Shown piece by piece: positions 24,516 to 35,800 of a DNA stretch of 64,000 nt. The DNA comes from Gonocerus acuteangulatus (taxonomy: Eukaryota; Arthropoda; Insecta; Hemiptera; Coreidae). The stretch's first letter is position 1; every line of letters starts with the position of its first letter. The notes beneath the pieces were generated by a model that worked only from the letters and a program-made list of their open reading frames with translations, did not search any database and had not been told where the DNA came from. The position numbers and the translations under genes are program-made. The DNA lies in assembly GCA_946811695.1 (NCBI GenBank), contig OX328130.1:72511232-72575231 (forward strand), written 5' to 3'.

Positions 24516-25093
24516 TAGGACCCTCACAGTCCGAGAAAATTGAAAATGTAGGTACACATATTGAATGATTTCAAACGTTTGACATTATTATGAGCTGAAA
24601 TATATAAATATTTGTTAAGTTTGGTATTGAGGCAATATTAGAAAAAGCTCAAGAAAAAAACAAACAGTCACGAGCAGTATTGTGATTTACTTATATTTTC
24701 TTAAATATTTCAAAAAAATTTCGGAAATAATGGTATGTATAAGTAATCATTCGAAAGCTAATTAAATTTTTTACAAAAATTATTCTTTTGCACTTTTCAT
24801 TAGAGCGATCGCAGTTAGGGAAATCGTTCGCGATTTAATTAGGGAAATTTTCGCGAAAGTGTTGATTTTATATAAATGAATGGTTATTTTTTTTTTGTTT
24901 TGCTCAATGCTTTATTGCTTGTTGTTTGAAAACAAGCTAAATCAAATGAGTTGCAATTGTAAGCTACCAAAGACCTGGGATGAGCATTTAAACGTCAAAA
25001 TGCTTAGATGATGCAGTGCGAGTGGGACGTTTTGGCATATTACAGAGTTTATCTGATTCTGGCGGAAAACCAACATCAGATATTTTGTTTTAT

Positions 25094-25515
25094 TTAAGGA
25101 TTCTTCTTCATTCCTATTAGTCCAACAGAAAGTAGCAAATTCGTTTTCGAAAGTTGATTAAATATTTGTGCACTTTTAAGGAACTGGAGAAAGTGCAAGA
25201 ATGAAGTTCGGCAAGATCTCGGATTAGCTTTGGTAATATTACTGACCTCCCGACAGTTTGCACGCTCAAAGTGCACCTTATGTTTTGATATAATGCAGTT
25301 TGGCTGTATTGTATTTGTCAGATGATGGGGTTGTTTGAACAACTTTCTGTTGGAAGTGACATTAAAAGGTCTATAGTTTGATTGTTGTTGTTTGGGGTGC
25401 AAGATGTATTCAAGGAGTTTTAAGCGCACGAAGTGCTTGCCGCTTGAAGTTCAAGGACATATGCAACCTTTGACAGCTATTCTAGACTTCATGAATGCTT
25501 TGAAAGTGATCAAAT
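25094..25515. other. Unassigned stretch, mixed GC
   Basis: Both strands have partly open frames (a 111-codon minus frame 25094-25429). No family is recognised and several stops break the + frames. Confidence 0.3.
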
Positions 25516-25532
25516 GAAAACACCGGACTCAC

Positions 25533-25628
25533 CTATGAACGACGGCGTCGCGTAGAATAAGATGGGGACGAAGACAGCTCCTTGGTGAACACCCAAAACG
25601 TGGTTCTCGCCCGGCTGCCACTTGCCGA
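25533..25628 (-). CDS. Candidate single exon of an unidentified gene
   Basis: On the minus strand the acceptor CTTCCAACCAG and the donor TAG|GTGAGT bound 96 bp. The frame reads GKWQPGENHVLGVHQGAV then FVPILFYATPSFI. It is clearly more GC-rich than its surroundings and has codon use like a real exon. I do not recognise the protein and see no matching neighbour exons, so it could be an isolated exon, a processed remnant or chance. Confidence 0.35.
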   Translation of the reverse strand, partial: SASGSRARTTFWVFTKELSSSPSYSTRRRRS

Positions 25629-25969
25629 CTGGTTGGAAGATTGGTGGTGGGGGACAGGCGCAGTGTAGAGCACTCTCTCTGTGCACAAATCGATAATACA
25701 AACTACTGTCTGCCTGCTTGTCTCATTCGCTCCTTTTTAACTCATCGTATCAATTCAATCTTCCTGGAATAACCTTCGACAAATCTATAGAGGAATCGCC
25801 TTTAGTACTTGCATGAAGAAGGCTGTTCCTGAAATGAAAAGAAAAACTTTTTTAGTGCGTTTCCTGCATAATTCCAGAGAAATGTTTCATAGCCAATAAG
25901 GCACGATAGATATATATTGCTCAAATTTATATACATACATATATTTATGTATAAATTTCAACAATTTAC

Positions 25970-27115
25970 TATATATTTGTCAAATACCACTCACTGACGT
26001 ATAATCGCCCAACCCAAACCACTTGACAGAAAATTTTGAAGGGTCTTTTTGCGAAGACCACATCCAGTTACTTTTGAAGTAGCAGTAGTGATTGTATCAG
26101 TGATTCAGCGCATGCGCATAACTCCTTTGCCTTCCTATTGGAGGATTCCGATGACCAATTGCTTTGGTTTTTGCTGGGAGTAAAGTAACTTTCAACAGTG
26201 AATTAGCTTTTGTGTATGAAAAAGCTCTGTTTATGTTAGTGGGAAAAATGAGTCTTTTACAATTATTTCGCGATGTTCAAAGAAAAAGGGATTGGTTTCT
26301 TACTCGGAAAAATTAATGGAATCCTATTAATTTTAGCGAGTTGGATAGACAAGAGTCTGTAAAATTAATGTAATTCTATTAATTGCGAGTTGGATTGACT
26401 AGGGTTTTGATATCTTCTTGAGCGAGCGGAGCGTAGCGTAGCGAGCGGAAACGCATAGCATGTAATACCTAATAAGTGTAAAATATCCAAAAAAGAGAGA
26501 AAATGATTAAAATAGGTTTGTTCACAAATAACTTGTTTGTTATCCTTCATAACCTGCAAAACAGTCAACTTTAATGCTTAATAACTTATTTCATAGTTGA
26601 GAGAATTGATTTTGATCATATTAACCTTTTTATTAATAAATATTGCTTGCCATTATCTAATATTAATTATAACCGTAGATAACGAGTCAAGAAGTAGTAG
26701 ATAACCAGCAAAGAACCTATAAGCTAATCAGTAAGCTTATCAGCGAGTACGAGTAACTGTTATAAATCACTACTGCTACTTCAAAAGTAACTGGATGTGG
26801 TCTTCGCAAAAAGACCCATTTTGAAATATTACATGGAAACTCCCTTATGAACGTAAACATTCGCTAAGAAAGGATTTTTTGATATTCAAATATTTAAGTA
26901 TTCTTAGAGGGGTCGAAGTTTTAGTTAGTTAGCAGGCAAGCCTAGGCAGCATGCTTTGCTAGGGCGATAACAGGTCAGCTGTTACCCTACTATATCTATT
27001 TCATAATATTATTATTATTTCCGGTTCATTTCAACTATGATGCAGACCTTGAATTAATACAAATAAACTGTGATTTTGTCCCCCATAGAGTTTACGCTTT
27101 ACCTGGTGATGGTCC
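25970..27115. mobile_element. Dispersed repeat (family B) split by a fold-back element
   Basis: 25970-26040 and 26826-27115 together are the reverse complement of 5895-6310. The interruption is the element at 26041-26817. Confidence 0.75.
26041..26817. mobile_element. Fold-back DNA transposon, 777 bp, perfect 8-bp target duplication
   Basis: Ends GGGTCTTTTTGCGAAGACC and GGTCTTCGCAAAAAGACCC continue as near-perfect arms (CAGTTACTTTTGAAGTAGC). The flanks ATTTTGAA (26033-26040) and ATTTTGAA (26818-26825) are identical. The interior has GCGAGTTGGATTGACTAGGG and GCGAGCGGAAACGCATAGCA, as in the other fold-backs. Confidence 0.93.
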
Positions 27116-27590
27116 ATCCGAGGTAATAATATCCCAAACCCTTGCACAGCCTCCTCAACCATCAGCATCCCCAGTCAGAACACTTCTTTGTAATGCTCGC
27201 AAAAATAATGGATGTTTCCAAAAGACATATTGGAAACGTAACTTTTTAAATTTTAACGTCCATTTATTATTGACAACGAATTTTAACCTGCACTGGTAAA
27301 ACTCCTGTTTCTAGTAACCCTTAGATAGCGGGTTATCTCTAGGTTATCTGTTGACACTGGTCCGGAGCGCCCCAGTATCAAGAAACATTATACTTTGATT
27401 TTTTATCAATTGATGAATAACTTTTAGTATGACGGGAACTGTGCTATATTACTGCACAGAAATATGTAGTGACGTTAATTTTGGTGATACATTATTTAAT
27501 GCATCAAAATAAATACTTAACTGCCGTGTAGTATATAATATAAGAAGAAAGACTTATTTTCTTCTATAATAACGCATTCTTCTAAATACC
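27116..27590. other. Unassigned stretch
   Basis: Contains TTTTAACGTCCATTTA near 27250, echoing the SINE-like elements at 9.8 and 23.4 kb. Otherwise nothing. Confidence 0.3.
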
Positions 27591-27593
27591 TTC

Positions 27594-27841
27594 TTGAGTT
27601 AGGTTCAGTGGTAGAGCACTGGCTTATCTTCTGGAGGACACGAGTCCAAAACTCAGATGCGACCTAAAGATTCTGTCTCTTTATGTCGTCCAGTCTTTAA
27701 TGAGTACCTGGAAAGAGAAAAGAGCATGCGGCCGGAGGATAGTATTGACCTCACTGTCTCCCTAAAGTAACGCATCGTCAAAAATCAGATACCTCTACAG
27801 TATCTGATTCTGGTCCTTTTTGGCCTGTTATGGGACTGATT
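27594..27841 (+). mobile_element. tRNA-derived SINE (family T1), internally deleted copy
   Basis: The head AGGTTCAGTGGTAGAGCACT and body AAAATCAGATACCTCTACAG match 19083-19425, with the middle shortened. Confidence 0.8.
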
Positions 27842-27879
27842 TTTAATTATTTTTTTTTTAAGCATAAATATGATTTAGC

Positions 27880-28215
27880 GATGACCTAACTGGAAAAAAA
27901 CGTTACAAAAAAGTATCCGCTGGCGTTCGCATTCGACATGTACGAAAAAGAAGACTGCATGTTATACAGTACATTTTATAGGTTAGTCGGGATGGACGTA
28001 AAGGATATTTGTTCCCAAATTTGAGCAGCAGTCTCTAAATGATTTTAGCATAAATATGGATTAGAAGTGAATAAACTGGAAAAAAACGTTTCAAAAAAGT
28101 GTCCTCTGGCGTTCGCGCATGCGCAGTGGCGTTCGCACATGTGCAGTCGCGTTCGTGCATGCGCAGTGGTGTTCGCATATGCGCAGTGGCGTTCGCGCAT
28201 GTGCAGTGGCCATGT
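27880..28215. repeat. CpG-bearing minisatellite repeat (copy of 50745-51140)
   Basis: About five units of GCGTTCGCGCATGCGCAGTG at 28108-28210 sit in a repeated frame containing CGTTACAAAAAAGT and GACTGTATGT. It is GC- and CpG-rich in an AT-rich region. Confidence 0.8.
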
Positions 28216-28461
28216 AAAAAAAGGACTGTATGTGTCACAAAAAAGTATTATTTTTTTTTTTAAACGTCTTCTAGTTCAAATAATTTTAAAATTTGAATTT
28301 ATCACCCGAGTGCATAAGCAGTCAAAATAATGCTATAAGATTAGGATTTATAAACATCTAAGCATGATATTTTTACAAATTTAGATTATTGTAATACTAA
28401 TATTTACAGATGTATAATCTTTGAAAAGACGCCCAACCGCTGAAACGCTTGTCATATAATA

Positions 28462-28640
28462 GATCATGTTTATTTTGTATTTATATAGGTTATTTTGTAT
28501 TTATGTAGGTTATTTTGTATTTATACAGGTTATTTTTATTTATATCAGTTATTTTGTATTTTTATAGGTTATTTTATATTTTTATAGTTTATTTTATTAT
28601 TTGTATAGGTTATTTTGTATTTATACAGGTTATTTTGTAT
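28462..28640. repeat. About nine copies of a 20-bp T-rich unit
   Basis: Degenerate copies of TATTTTGTATTTATATAGGT. Confidence 0.9.
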
Positions 28641-28974
28641 TGAGGAATGTAGGTTACATGATCCACCTTGTTGTTGAATTAGCGGAATTAGTAATTGCAG
28701 CTCCAATTAGAGTAAATTGTGGTTATTCCTTCATTATCCGCATTAGTTTTATTGCATCTATCTATTGAAATGATGTGTCGAGCACAGCTGTTCATGAAAC
28801 AATGGCGTCTGTGTTCGGAGAGCCATTCACACGTACAGTCGCTCCTATGTTTGAATCTCTCAGCTCAAATATTGCTTAATGAAGCTATTTCTAAAGATTA
28901 TAATAAATGTATTAACACAACACTCCACGTACTAATATTAACATATACTAGGATAGACAAACAATAATGCTTTC

Positions 28975-29850
28975 TCCTAAAGAAATCCAAGGTTCTTTTG
29001 AACGGGATTTTGTCTCTGTTTACCTAAATTTTTAATTGGGTGTTTCTTTTTAAATTGCATTTAATATTAAAATGAGTATTTTAGTATAACAAGGTAAGAA
29101 AATGAGAACCAGTGTTATAGTGTTTCCAAGAGCGAACGTTGAGGAAGAGGATGGAGTAATTTCCGCTTAGGATACAATTAGTTTCCAGTTGTCGAACTTA
29201 ATATCGTTTATTACCTTGATTTCATCGTTTATTACCTTGATTTCATCGTTTATTACCTTGATTTCATCGTTTATTACCTTGATTTCATCGTTTATTACCT
29301 TGATTTCATCGTTTATTACCTTGATTTCATCGTTTATTACCTTGATTTCATCGTTTATTACCTTGATTTCATCGTTTATTACCTTGATTTCATCGTTTAT
29401 TACCTTGATTTCATCGTTTATTACCTTGATTTCATCGTTTATTACCTTGATTTCATCGTTTATTACCTTGATTTCATCGTTTATTACCTTGATTTCATCG
29501 TTTATTACCTTGATTTCATCGTTTATTACCTTGATTTCATCGTTTATTACCTTGATTTCATCGTTTATTACCTTGATTTCATCGTTTATTACCTTGATTT
29601 CATCGTTTATTACCTTGATTTCATCGTTTATTACCTTGATTTCATCGTTTATTACCTTGATTTCATCGTTTATTACCTTGATTTCATCGTTTATTACCTT
29701 GATTTCATCGTTTATTACCTTGATTTCATCGTTTATTTTTTACGGCAATCAAAAGTTATCAATAAATGCTTTATTCCTTTACTAATGGCTCTACAGATAT
29801 GAACGGAAACGCGTTATGATGACGCAGTTTCTCAGAATCGGACTTTTATT
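28975..29850 (+). mobile_element. Dispersed repeat (family C), copy 3, expanded by a 21-bp satellite
   Basis: It has GTCTCTGTTTACCTAA, AACAAGGTAAGAAAATGAGA and CAAGAGCGAACGTTGA as in copy 2, then the 21-bp array, then ATGATGACGCAGTTTCTC. The reading frame of copy 2 is broken here by a stop (AGTATAACAAG). Confidence 0.75.
29204..29737. repeat. 21-bp tandem array, 25 identical units
   Basis: The unit is TCGTTTATTACCTTGATTTCA. Being a multiple of 3, it gives a single open frame of SFITLIS repeats, which I reject as a gene. Confidence 0.97.
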
Positions 29851-31182
29851 TTAATTTTGGCAATAGCCTCAAAGCACATAGGAACGGGGGATCCTCCGTA
29901 GAATACTGCTGTAATATTTATTTTCCATTTTATTAATAGGTATGATCACAAAACACCTTTTTGTTGACAGTTTTTTGACTGAGTAAAAATCTCACAGTTT
30001 TTAGTGAAAAGTAAAACAATATTTTATACCACTTATTTCATTCCTGAAAAATTGGTATTATCCAGGAAGTCTTATGAGTATATGTAGCTTTTAAACGAAT
30101 TTTCTTCTTTGCCAAAATATAACCATGAACTTGGTGCATTTAGGTTGTGAAGATATCTGTAATGAAACTTAATTATCCGTAGTTTATTTGGTTTAAAAAA
30201 AAACGGTGCTTAGCTATCGTCTACGCTTAGTTTTACCTAAAAGTAAATGTTTTGAAGTTGCCTTCCTATAAATTTGATCGATGTACTCGGCCGTATGTGT
30301 GCACAGCCTAATAAAATTAAGGTGTCAATAAGTGAGGCGATTATCTTACCAAAAACGAGTTTACCTTACTATTTTCTGCAGAGAGTTGTTGAACAGTTTG
30401 TGATAGGAAGTAACTGAACATTTACATTGAGATCTACCTGTAAAAATGTCAAAATGTATTAGTTATAGGCGAAAATTTTAACCATAGGCCATTTAACTGT
30501 ATTACATTTTTTGTTAATTTATTCAACTCAGCATTCAAAAATACATTTGGAAGAATACATATCTCTACCAATTGAGAAAAATATGACTTTTTTAAATTGA
30601 ATACTAACTGTTTTTTCACGGTTTTTGTAATATAACGCGCAAAAATAATTATTCTATCGAATTGGTAGTGGTCTTATTCGACTCAGCACTCAAATATACC
30701 TTACAAATGATACAAAAATTATAAAGATTCAAGGACCTAGAGTTTGATCCCCAAAATCGGGCGTTTGGCACCACTTTGCGTCGGGTCGCCGTTTGTGAGG
30801 CCCGAAAGACCAAGATTTTTTCCTATCGTTTCTAAAAATACATTTTACGGTAAGAGTTCGGTTTAATTAATTTTTAGTCCGAAGAAGGTCCTTCATACGC
30901 GTCCAGCGGTTCTATAGCCGTCTGGGCGGTGGTCTTGAAGTCTGGAGGTGTAACAAAGCATAATGGTGGAGCTATACAAAGGCTGTAAATGAATGGTCTT
31001 CTTCATAATGGAAGAAAATGAGACAAGTTTTATTTAGGTTATCAATATGGCGGCTAGTCAATGACTTTTCGGTCAAATAAGCTTCGTGGAGTAAAGGCAA
31101 TGATGAAAGGTTGGAAATCTTGTGACATAAGCATACAGAACAATGAGATATTCCTTACGGGACATAGATAACACAGCTATAC
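29851..31182. other. Unassigned stretch
   Basis: AT-rich. GAGTTTGATCCCC near 30732 is B-box-like but I cannot fit a tRNA around it. Confidence 0.35.
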
Positions 31183-31752
31183 ACACAAAAAAAACATTCC
31201 GGACCCAGTGAGAATACCATGTTTACTAAATGTGTTTGGGGTCGCTGAATCCGAATCTGGGGTCAGAAAAAGCCCTGCACTTTTTGTTTAAGCCCCCCCC
31301 CTCTTCAAAACTCATAATTTAGGATATTGTACACTATACAAATTTTATTCAAGTTGTTAACCAAAATAAACGACTATTTCCGAGGTACTACCTTTTAGTG
31401 CTTAAAAATACTAATTTTTGTGTTAAAACTCAAAGATTGTGTGCATTAAAAAACATATTAAATACAAAAATATAAGCAAAAACGCGATTTTTTTAGAAAA
31501 GTGGTGAATTTAAAGGGCTGTAACTTCGCTTCAAATAGACCAATCAAGTTCATTGAGGTTTCAAAAAATTAGTAGTTTGGTTGAATACAAATTTTATAGT
31601 GTAAAATATCCTAAATTATGAGTTTTGGGGGTGGGGCTTAAACTAAAAGTGCAGGGGGCTTTCTGACTCCGGTTTAAGATTCAGCGACCCCAAAAACATA
31701 TAGTAAACATGGTCTGCTCTCTGCGTCCGGACTTTTTTTTTTTTTGTGTGAC
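31183..31752. mobile_element. Inverted-repeat MITE
   Basis: Left ACCATGTTTACTAAATGTG and TTTGGGGTCGCTGAATCCG pair with right CAGCGACCCCAAAAACATA and TAGTAAACATGGT; the AGTTTTGGGGGTGGGGCTTAA block pairs with TTAAGCCCCCCCC. Relatives at 13800 and 21979. Confidence 0.8.
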
Positions 31753-31759
31753 TGTGTAA

Positions 31760-32300
31760 TTATCACTTCCATAGATTATATTAAAGCCTGAAGTTATCAA
31801 AAATTCATCATGCTATATATCAACTTTGATAAACACCTCCTTATAGTAAAACATTAAACCGCCCTTAAATGTGGCCGCTCTTAAATGCGGCCATTTGAGA
31901 AATGAAAACAGTTTTTTTCAATGGAAGTTTTCTGATATTGGACTTCACAATAATTCAGAATATATTAGTAAGACTGTAAGGAAAACAATGGTTTTCAAAT
32001 TATTAGTCTAAGACTCACTTGTCCTGAGAAATTGGGTTTTCCTTAAGAACTTATAAACTCAAAAATCAGCATGCGAGGTAAAATAAAGAATGCCACCATT
32101 TTCAAACGATTGGCTCTAAAAAAAATTTAAAATTGTTTTAAACTACGAATTCCATGTGTAATTGATTGTAAAAATATCAATTTTTACTAAAATGGTCAAG
32201 TAACCAGATTATTTTTTCTGAACCATTTCAAATGGATTGACCTATCATGCTATGTACGGTATTTATAACTCACACACTGCAGAAAAAATTAAATTTAAAA
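31760..32300. other. Unassigned stretch
   Basis: No gene seen. Confidence 0.3.
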
Positions 32301-32301
32301 A

Positions 32302-32800
32302 GATAAAACTGAAGGAGAACGTCCTCAGCACCGATTTTTTTCACATTTTGCACAATATCGTATTTTGATGCACTAAACACGAATCCGTTAAAAAAAAAAA
32401 TAATAAAAAAAAAATAAAAAAAAAAAATAAAAAAAAAATAAATTACTCTAGCAAAAAAAAAAAGCACTAAAGTTCACTGTTGGAGGTTATAAAAGTTGGC
32501 GTAAACAGCGTATTAATAAACATGCATATTAAGTAGAATGTCAAGGACGACTTTTGGGCAGACGTGCTATGCGTTTCCGCTCGCTCAAGAAGATATCAAA
32601 ACTATAGTCAATCCATCTCGCTGTTACGGATAGAATTCCGATGTTATGGAGGTTATCAATAGTTTATCGACATTTCAAATGAGATTTCTTTGTTTCTCAA
32701 TGTTGGATGTCTGCGCATGCGCATGTTTACAAATACGCTGTTTACGCCAACTTTAACCGCAATAACAGTGAACTTTAGTGCTTAATAACTTCTTTCCTAG
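32302..32800. mobile_element. Fold-back element, right terminus missing
   Basis: The left end GATAAAACTGAAGGAGAACG matches 1829-2400. The right arm stops at CTTCTTTCCTAG, short of the terminus. Flanking AAAAATTAAATTTAAAAA occurs on both sides (32284-32301 and 32801-32818). The interior has the GCTATGCGTTTCCGCTCGC core. Confidence 0.75.
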
Positions 32801-33229
32801 TAAAAATTAAATTTAAAAATACCTCTTGTGATAGGTGCGAATCGCTGATGATAGAATTCCGGATTGTAGACACCTGTACGCATACAATTTCCAACATTTT
32901 TCTCTCACCCTTCCTGCACATAAAATATGCAGTACTGGGTGGGATTGTTAGTATTAATAATATATTTGAATTATTAATAAAGTATTAATTAACATAGATT
33001 TATAAATTTATTTTTAAACAAATGTAAGACAGTAACAACCGCATAGAAGGAACGATAAGGGCCGCCGAGACCGGGAGCGGCGCGATATTATCTCACAGTT
33101 ACGGTTTAAGTAGACCTAGCCCATCCTTCACATCTGTGCGGCCCCGCACGACTGTTAGTGGTTTAAGGTTAACTCCCCATAACATGATGCCTGGCAAACA
33201 CCAACAACAAACGTACAAATATAAATATT

Positions 33230-34367
33230 GGTAAAAATGCAGTTTCCAGCCCTCCAAACCGATTTCTTTCAAACTTTGCACAATAACGTATTTTGATGCA
33301 CTAAACACGAATACGTAAAAAAAAAAACGTCGGATTTAACTAGGAAAGAAGTTATTAAGCACATAAGTTCACTGTTATGCAGGTTATGAGAGCTAATGTA
33401 AACAATTAAATTTGTGACGACTTTAAGGCATACATGACTTTAAGGCATAAATGACGACTTTAAGGCACACATGCTATGCGTTTCCGCTCGCTCAAAAAGA
33501 TAACAAAACCCCAGTCAATCCAACTCGCTAAAATTAATAGAATATAATATTAAGCACTAAAGTTAGGAAGGTTATAAAACTAGGCGTCATCAGCGTATTT
33601 GTAAACATGCGCATGCGCAGATACGTAACATTGGGAAACAGAGAACTCTCATTTGAAATGTTCAGAAACTATTTATTCAAAGATATTGTTAATTTTAAGG
33701 GCATTCTCACCCGTCGTCACCTGTCGCTTAAGGGCATACGTGCTATGCGTTTCCGCTCGCTCCGCTCGCTCAAGAAAATAACAAAACCCCAGTCAATCCA
33801 ACTCGCTAAAATTAATAGAATTCTATTAATTTTAGCGAGTTGGATTGACTGGGGTTTTGTTATCGTCTTGAGCGAGCGGAGCGTAGCGGAGCGAGCGGAA
33901 ACGCATAGCATGTTTGCCCTTAAAATCGCCCTAGACATTCTTCTGCATTCCTAATCATTCGTCCTAGACATTCTTCTGCTATTATGAAGGCATTAGCTAA
34001 TTATTAAGGGATTTCTGATATATAATACTTTTCATGAACGAAACAAGAAATGTGAAGAGTGTTTCATTATTTAAAAAAATGATTGTAAATAAATAACTCC
34101 TGATGAATTTCGATAATTTATGGTAAATTTCAATTAAACTTCCTTATTACGAACTTTTCCATACCCGCGCATGCGTATGTTGACAAATTTAGTTGTTTAC
34201 ATTAGCTCTCATAACCTGCACAACAGTGAACTTCAGAGCTTTATAACTTCTTTCCTAGTTAAATCCGACGTTTTCTTTTATCGTATTCGTGTTTACTGCA
34301 TCAAAATACGTTATTGTGCAAAGTTTGAAAGAAATCGGTTTGGAGGGCTGGAAACTGCATTTTTACC
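33230..34367. mobile_element. Fold-back DNA transposon, 1138 bp, perfect 8-bp target duplication
   Basis: Ends GGTAAAAATGCAGTTTCC and GGAAACTGCATTTTTACC are flanked by TAAATATT on both sides (33222-33229 and 34368-34375). The middle (33730-33920) is a near-perfect palindrome centred on GAATTC with the GCGAGTTGGATTGACTGGGG core on each arm. Confidence 0.95.
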
Positions 34368-34623
34368 TAAATATTAACTAAAAAAAAAAGAAAATAAAAG
34401 AAAATGGTAAAAGGTCCACCTGATATATAGTAAGTGGATTTAATAGCGTAATTAAAAAAATTAATAACTATTATAGCAAATTTCCTAATTTTATGATTTT
34501 CTCCCCTTTAAAAAGTTTCGATAGTAGTCGGTAAATCATTGACTTTACAAGAAAATAGATAGATGACAGAAAGTGTTTTTATGAACCTATTGGTCGCAAA
34601 ACAGTCAAAAATTATTTTTGTGG

Positions 34624-34815
34624 CATAAACACAGACGAACACGAAAAAATATAAATAACAAGACTTAACTCAACAACGGTCCCACGTTAAATACATTGGC
34701 TCGCATACGATTACCGAATATAGCCATGTCCAGTGTGTTTAGTACTTGGTTGGGTGATCGCCTGGGAAAACCACCAAGGTAGGAGCTAATAACCTAGAAC
34801 TTTGTTATCCAAAAA
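34624..34815 (+). mobile_element. 5S-rRNA-derived SINE (family 2)
   Basis: GTTTAGTACTTGGTTGGGTG and GATCGCCTGGGAAAACCACC match the 5S rRNA C-box region. GCATACGATTACCGAATATAG fits the preceding 5S part. The body ends CTAATAACCTAGAACTT and an A-tail. About 60 bp upstream of the 5S homology (CACAGACGAACACGAAAAAA) is shared with the copy at 40202-40508. Confidence 0.8.
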
Positions 34816-34832
34816 AAAAATGATAACAATAA

Positions 34833-34834
<2 letters not shown>

Positions 34835-34867
<33 letters not shown>

Positions 34868-35130
34868 GGCATTGAAAAACACCTGCCAATCTGTCCTTAT
34901 TGTCCCACCCTATTAATTGGATTGGTTCCAAGTAATAGGGTGGGATATATTTGTCCCTCTGATAGATCTTACTAATTTCTGAGCTCCTTCACAACCTTGC
35001 AAAGGCAGAGGATTTAAGTGGGGCATATATTTGTCCATCTGTGCGTTAAAGTGTTAATATTATGACTGATTTAATACGAACAGATTTGTAATTATCGAGC
35101 GAATCATCTGAGTTATGAGAGGCTTGAACA
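34835..35130. other. T-run and unassigned DNA with a small inverted repeat
   Basis: T-run at 34838-34865. TCCCACCCTATTA (34903) and TAATAGGGTGGGA (34934) form a hairpin. Confidence 0.4.
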
Positions 35131-35131
35131 A

Positions 35132-35565
35132 TCTATATATATAAAAATCACGTGTCTGTCTGTTAGTCCGTTTGTCTGTTTGTTCCTTATACAAATCCAC
35201 ACCGTTTGACCGATTTTGACCAAACTTGGAATACTGGTAGGTCTTGATACGGGAAGTCTCGTAGACTAAGTCAAAAACGTCTACCAGCTGTCTGTCTGTA
35301 TGTTTGTTCCTTATACAAATCCACCCCGTTCGTCCGATTTTGACCAAACGTGGCACACAGGTAAGTCTTGACACAGGGAGAGTCATAGGCTAGGTTAAAA
35401 TCGTCTATGGCTCACAGTTCGGAAATCACGAGTTCGAAACAATGAACCCAAATAGTTACATATTTGCGTTATTAGATTTTAATATTAATTATTTGGTTTC
35501 TAATTTATTTTTGCTTTTATAGATGCAGAAAGTAGGTGTAGCATTGCGCGACGGGTAACAGCTAG
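35132..35565 (+). mobile_element. Non-autonomous Helitron, complete
   Basis: It starts TCTATATATATAAAAATCAC and ends GGGTAACAGCTAG, inserted between A (35131) and T (35566), the diagnostic Helitron target. Internal tandem units carry ACAAATCCACACCGTT and GATTTTGACCAAACTTGG. It lies 235 bp upstream of the HEATR1 ATG. Confidence 0.9.
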
Positions 35566-35576
35566 TAAATAAATAA

Positions 35577-35800
35577 ATATTATGATTGCGTTTGGATGTC
35601 AGTTTTGAGCCTGAGTGCTGCACTCTATTGAACTATCTTTAACTACAAATCTGTCCCTATTGTTAAAGCTTCTTTGGTGTAAATCGTTGGTGCTTCTTAA
35701 AAATAACCTGGTATAAACAAACCTTCTGTAAATATTACCTTCTCTCCTTGTGTAACACGTGCAAAAGTTTTATTTGAAATTGTTATTTTAATAAGTTGAA
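35577..35800 (+). promoter_or_regulatory. HEATR1 5' flank and 5' UTR, with E-box CACGTG at 35756-35761
   Basis: This 224-bp stretch separates a Helitron end (35565) from the HEATR1 ATG (35801). It contains a perfect CACGTG E-box at 35756-35761 and, just before it, a pyrimidine-rich stretch (about 35738-35749, CCTTCTCTCCTTG-like) that could act as a polypyrimidine initiator. CACGTG is the canonical Myc/Max site, and ribosome-biogenesis genes are classic Myc targets. The promoter role is inferred from position only; I see no clear TATA box. Confidence 0.45.

Noticed and set aside
29189..29785. 198-codon ORF of SFITLIS repeats
   Set aside because: Translation of a 21-bp satellite inside a dispersed repeat.
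34685..34800. Functional 5S rRNA gene
   Set aside because: Only part of the 5S sequence is kept, with many changes and a SINE-type tail.
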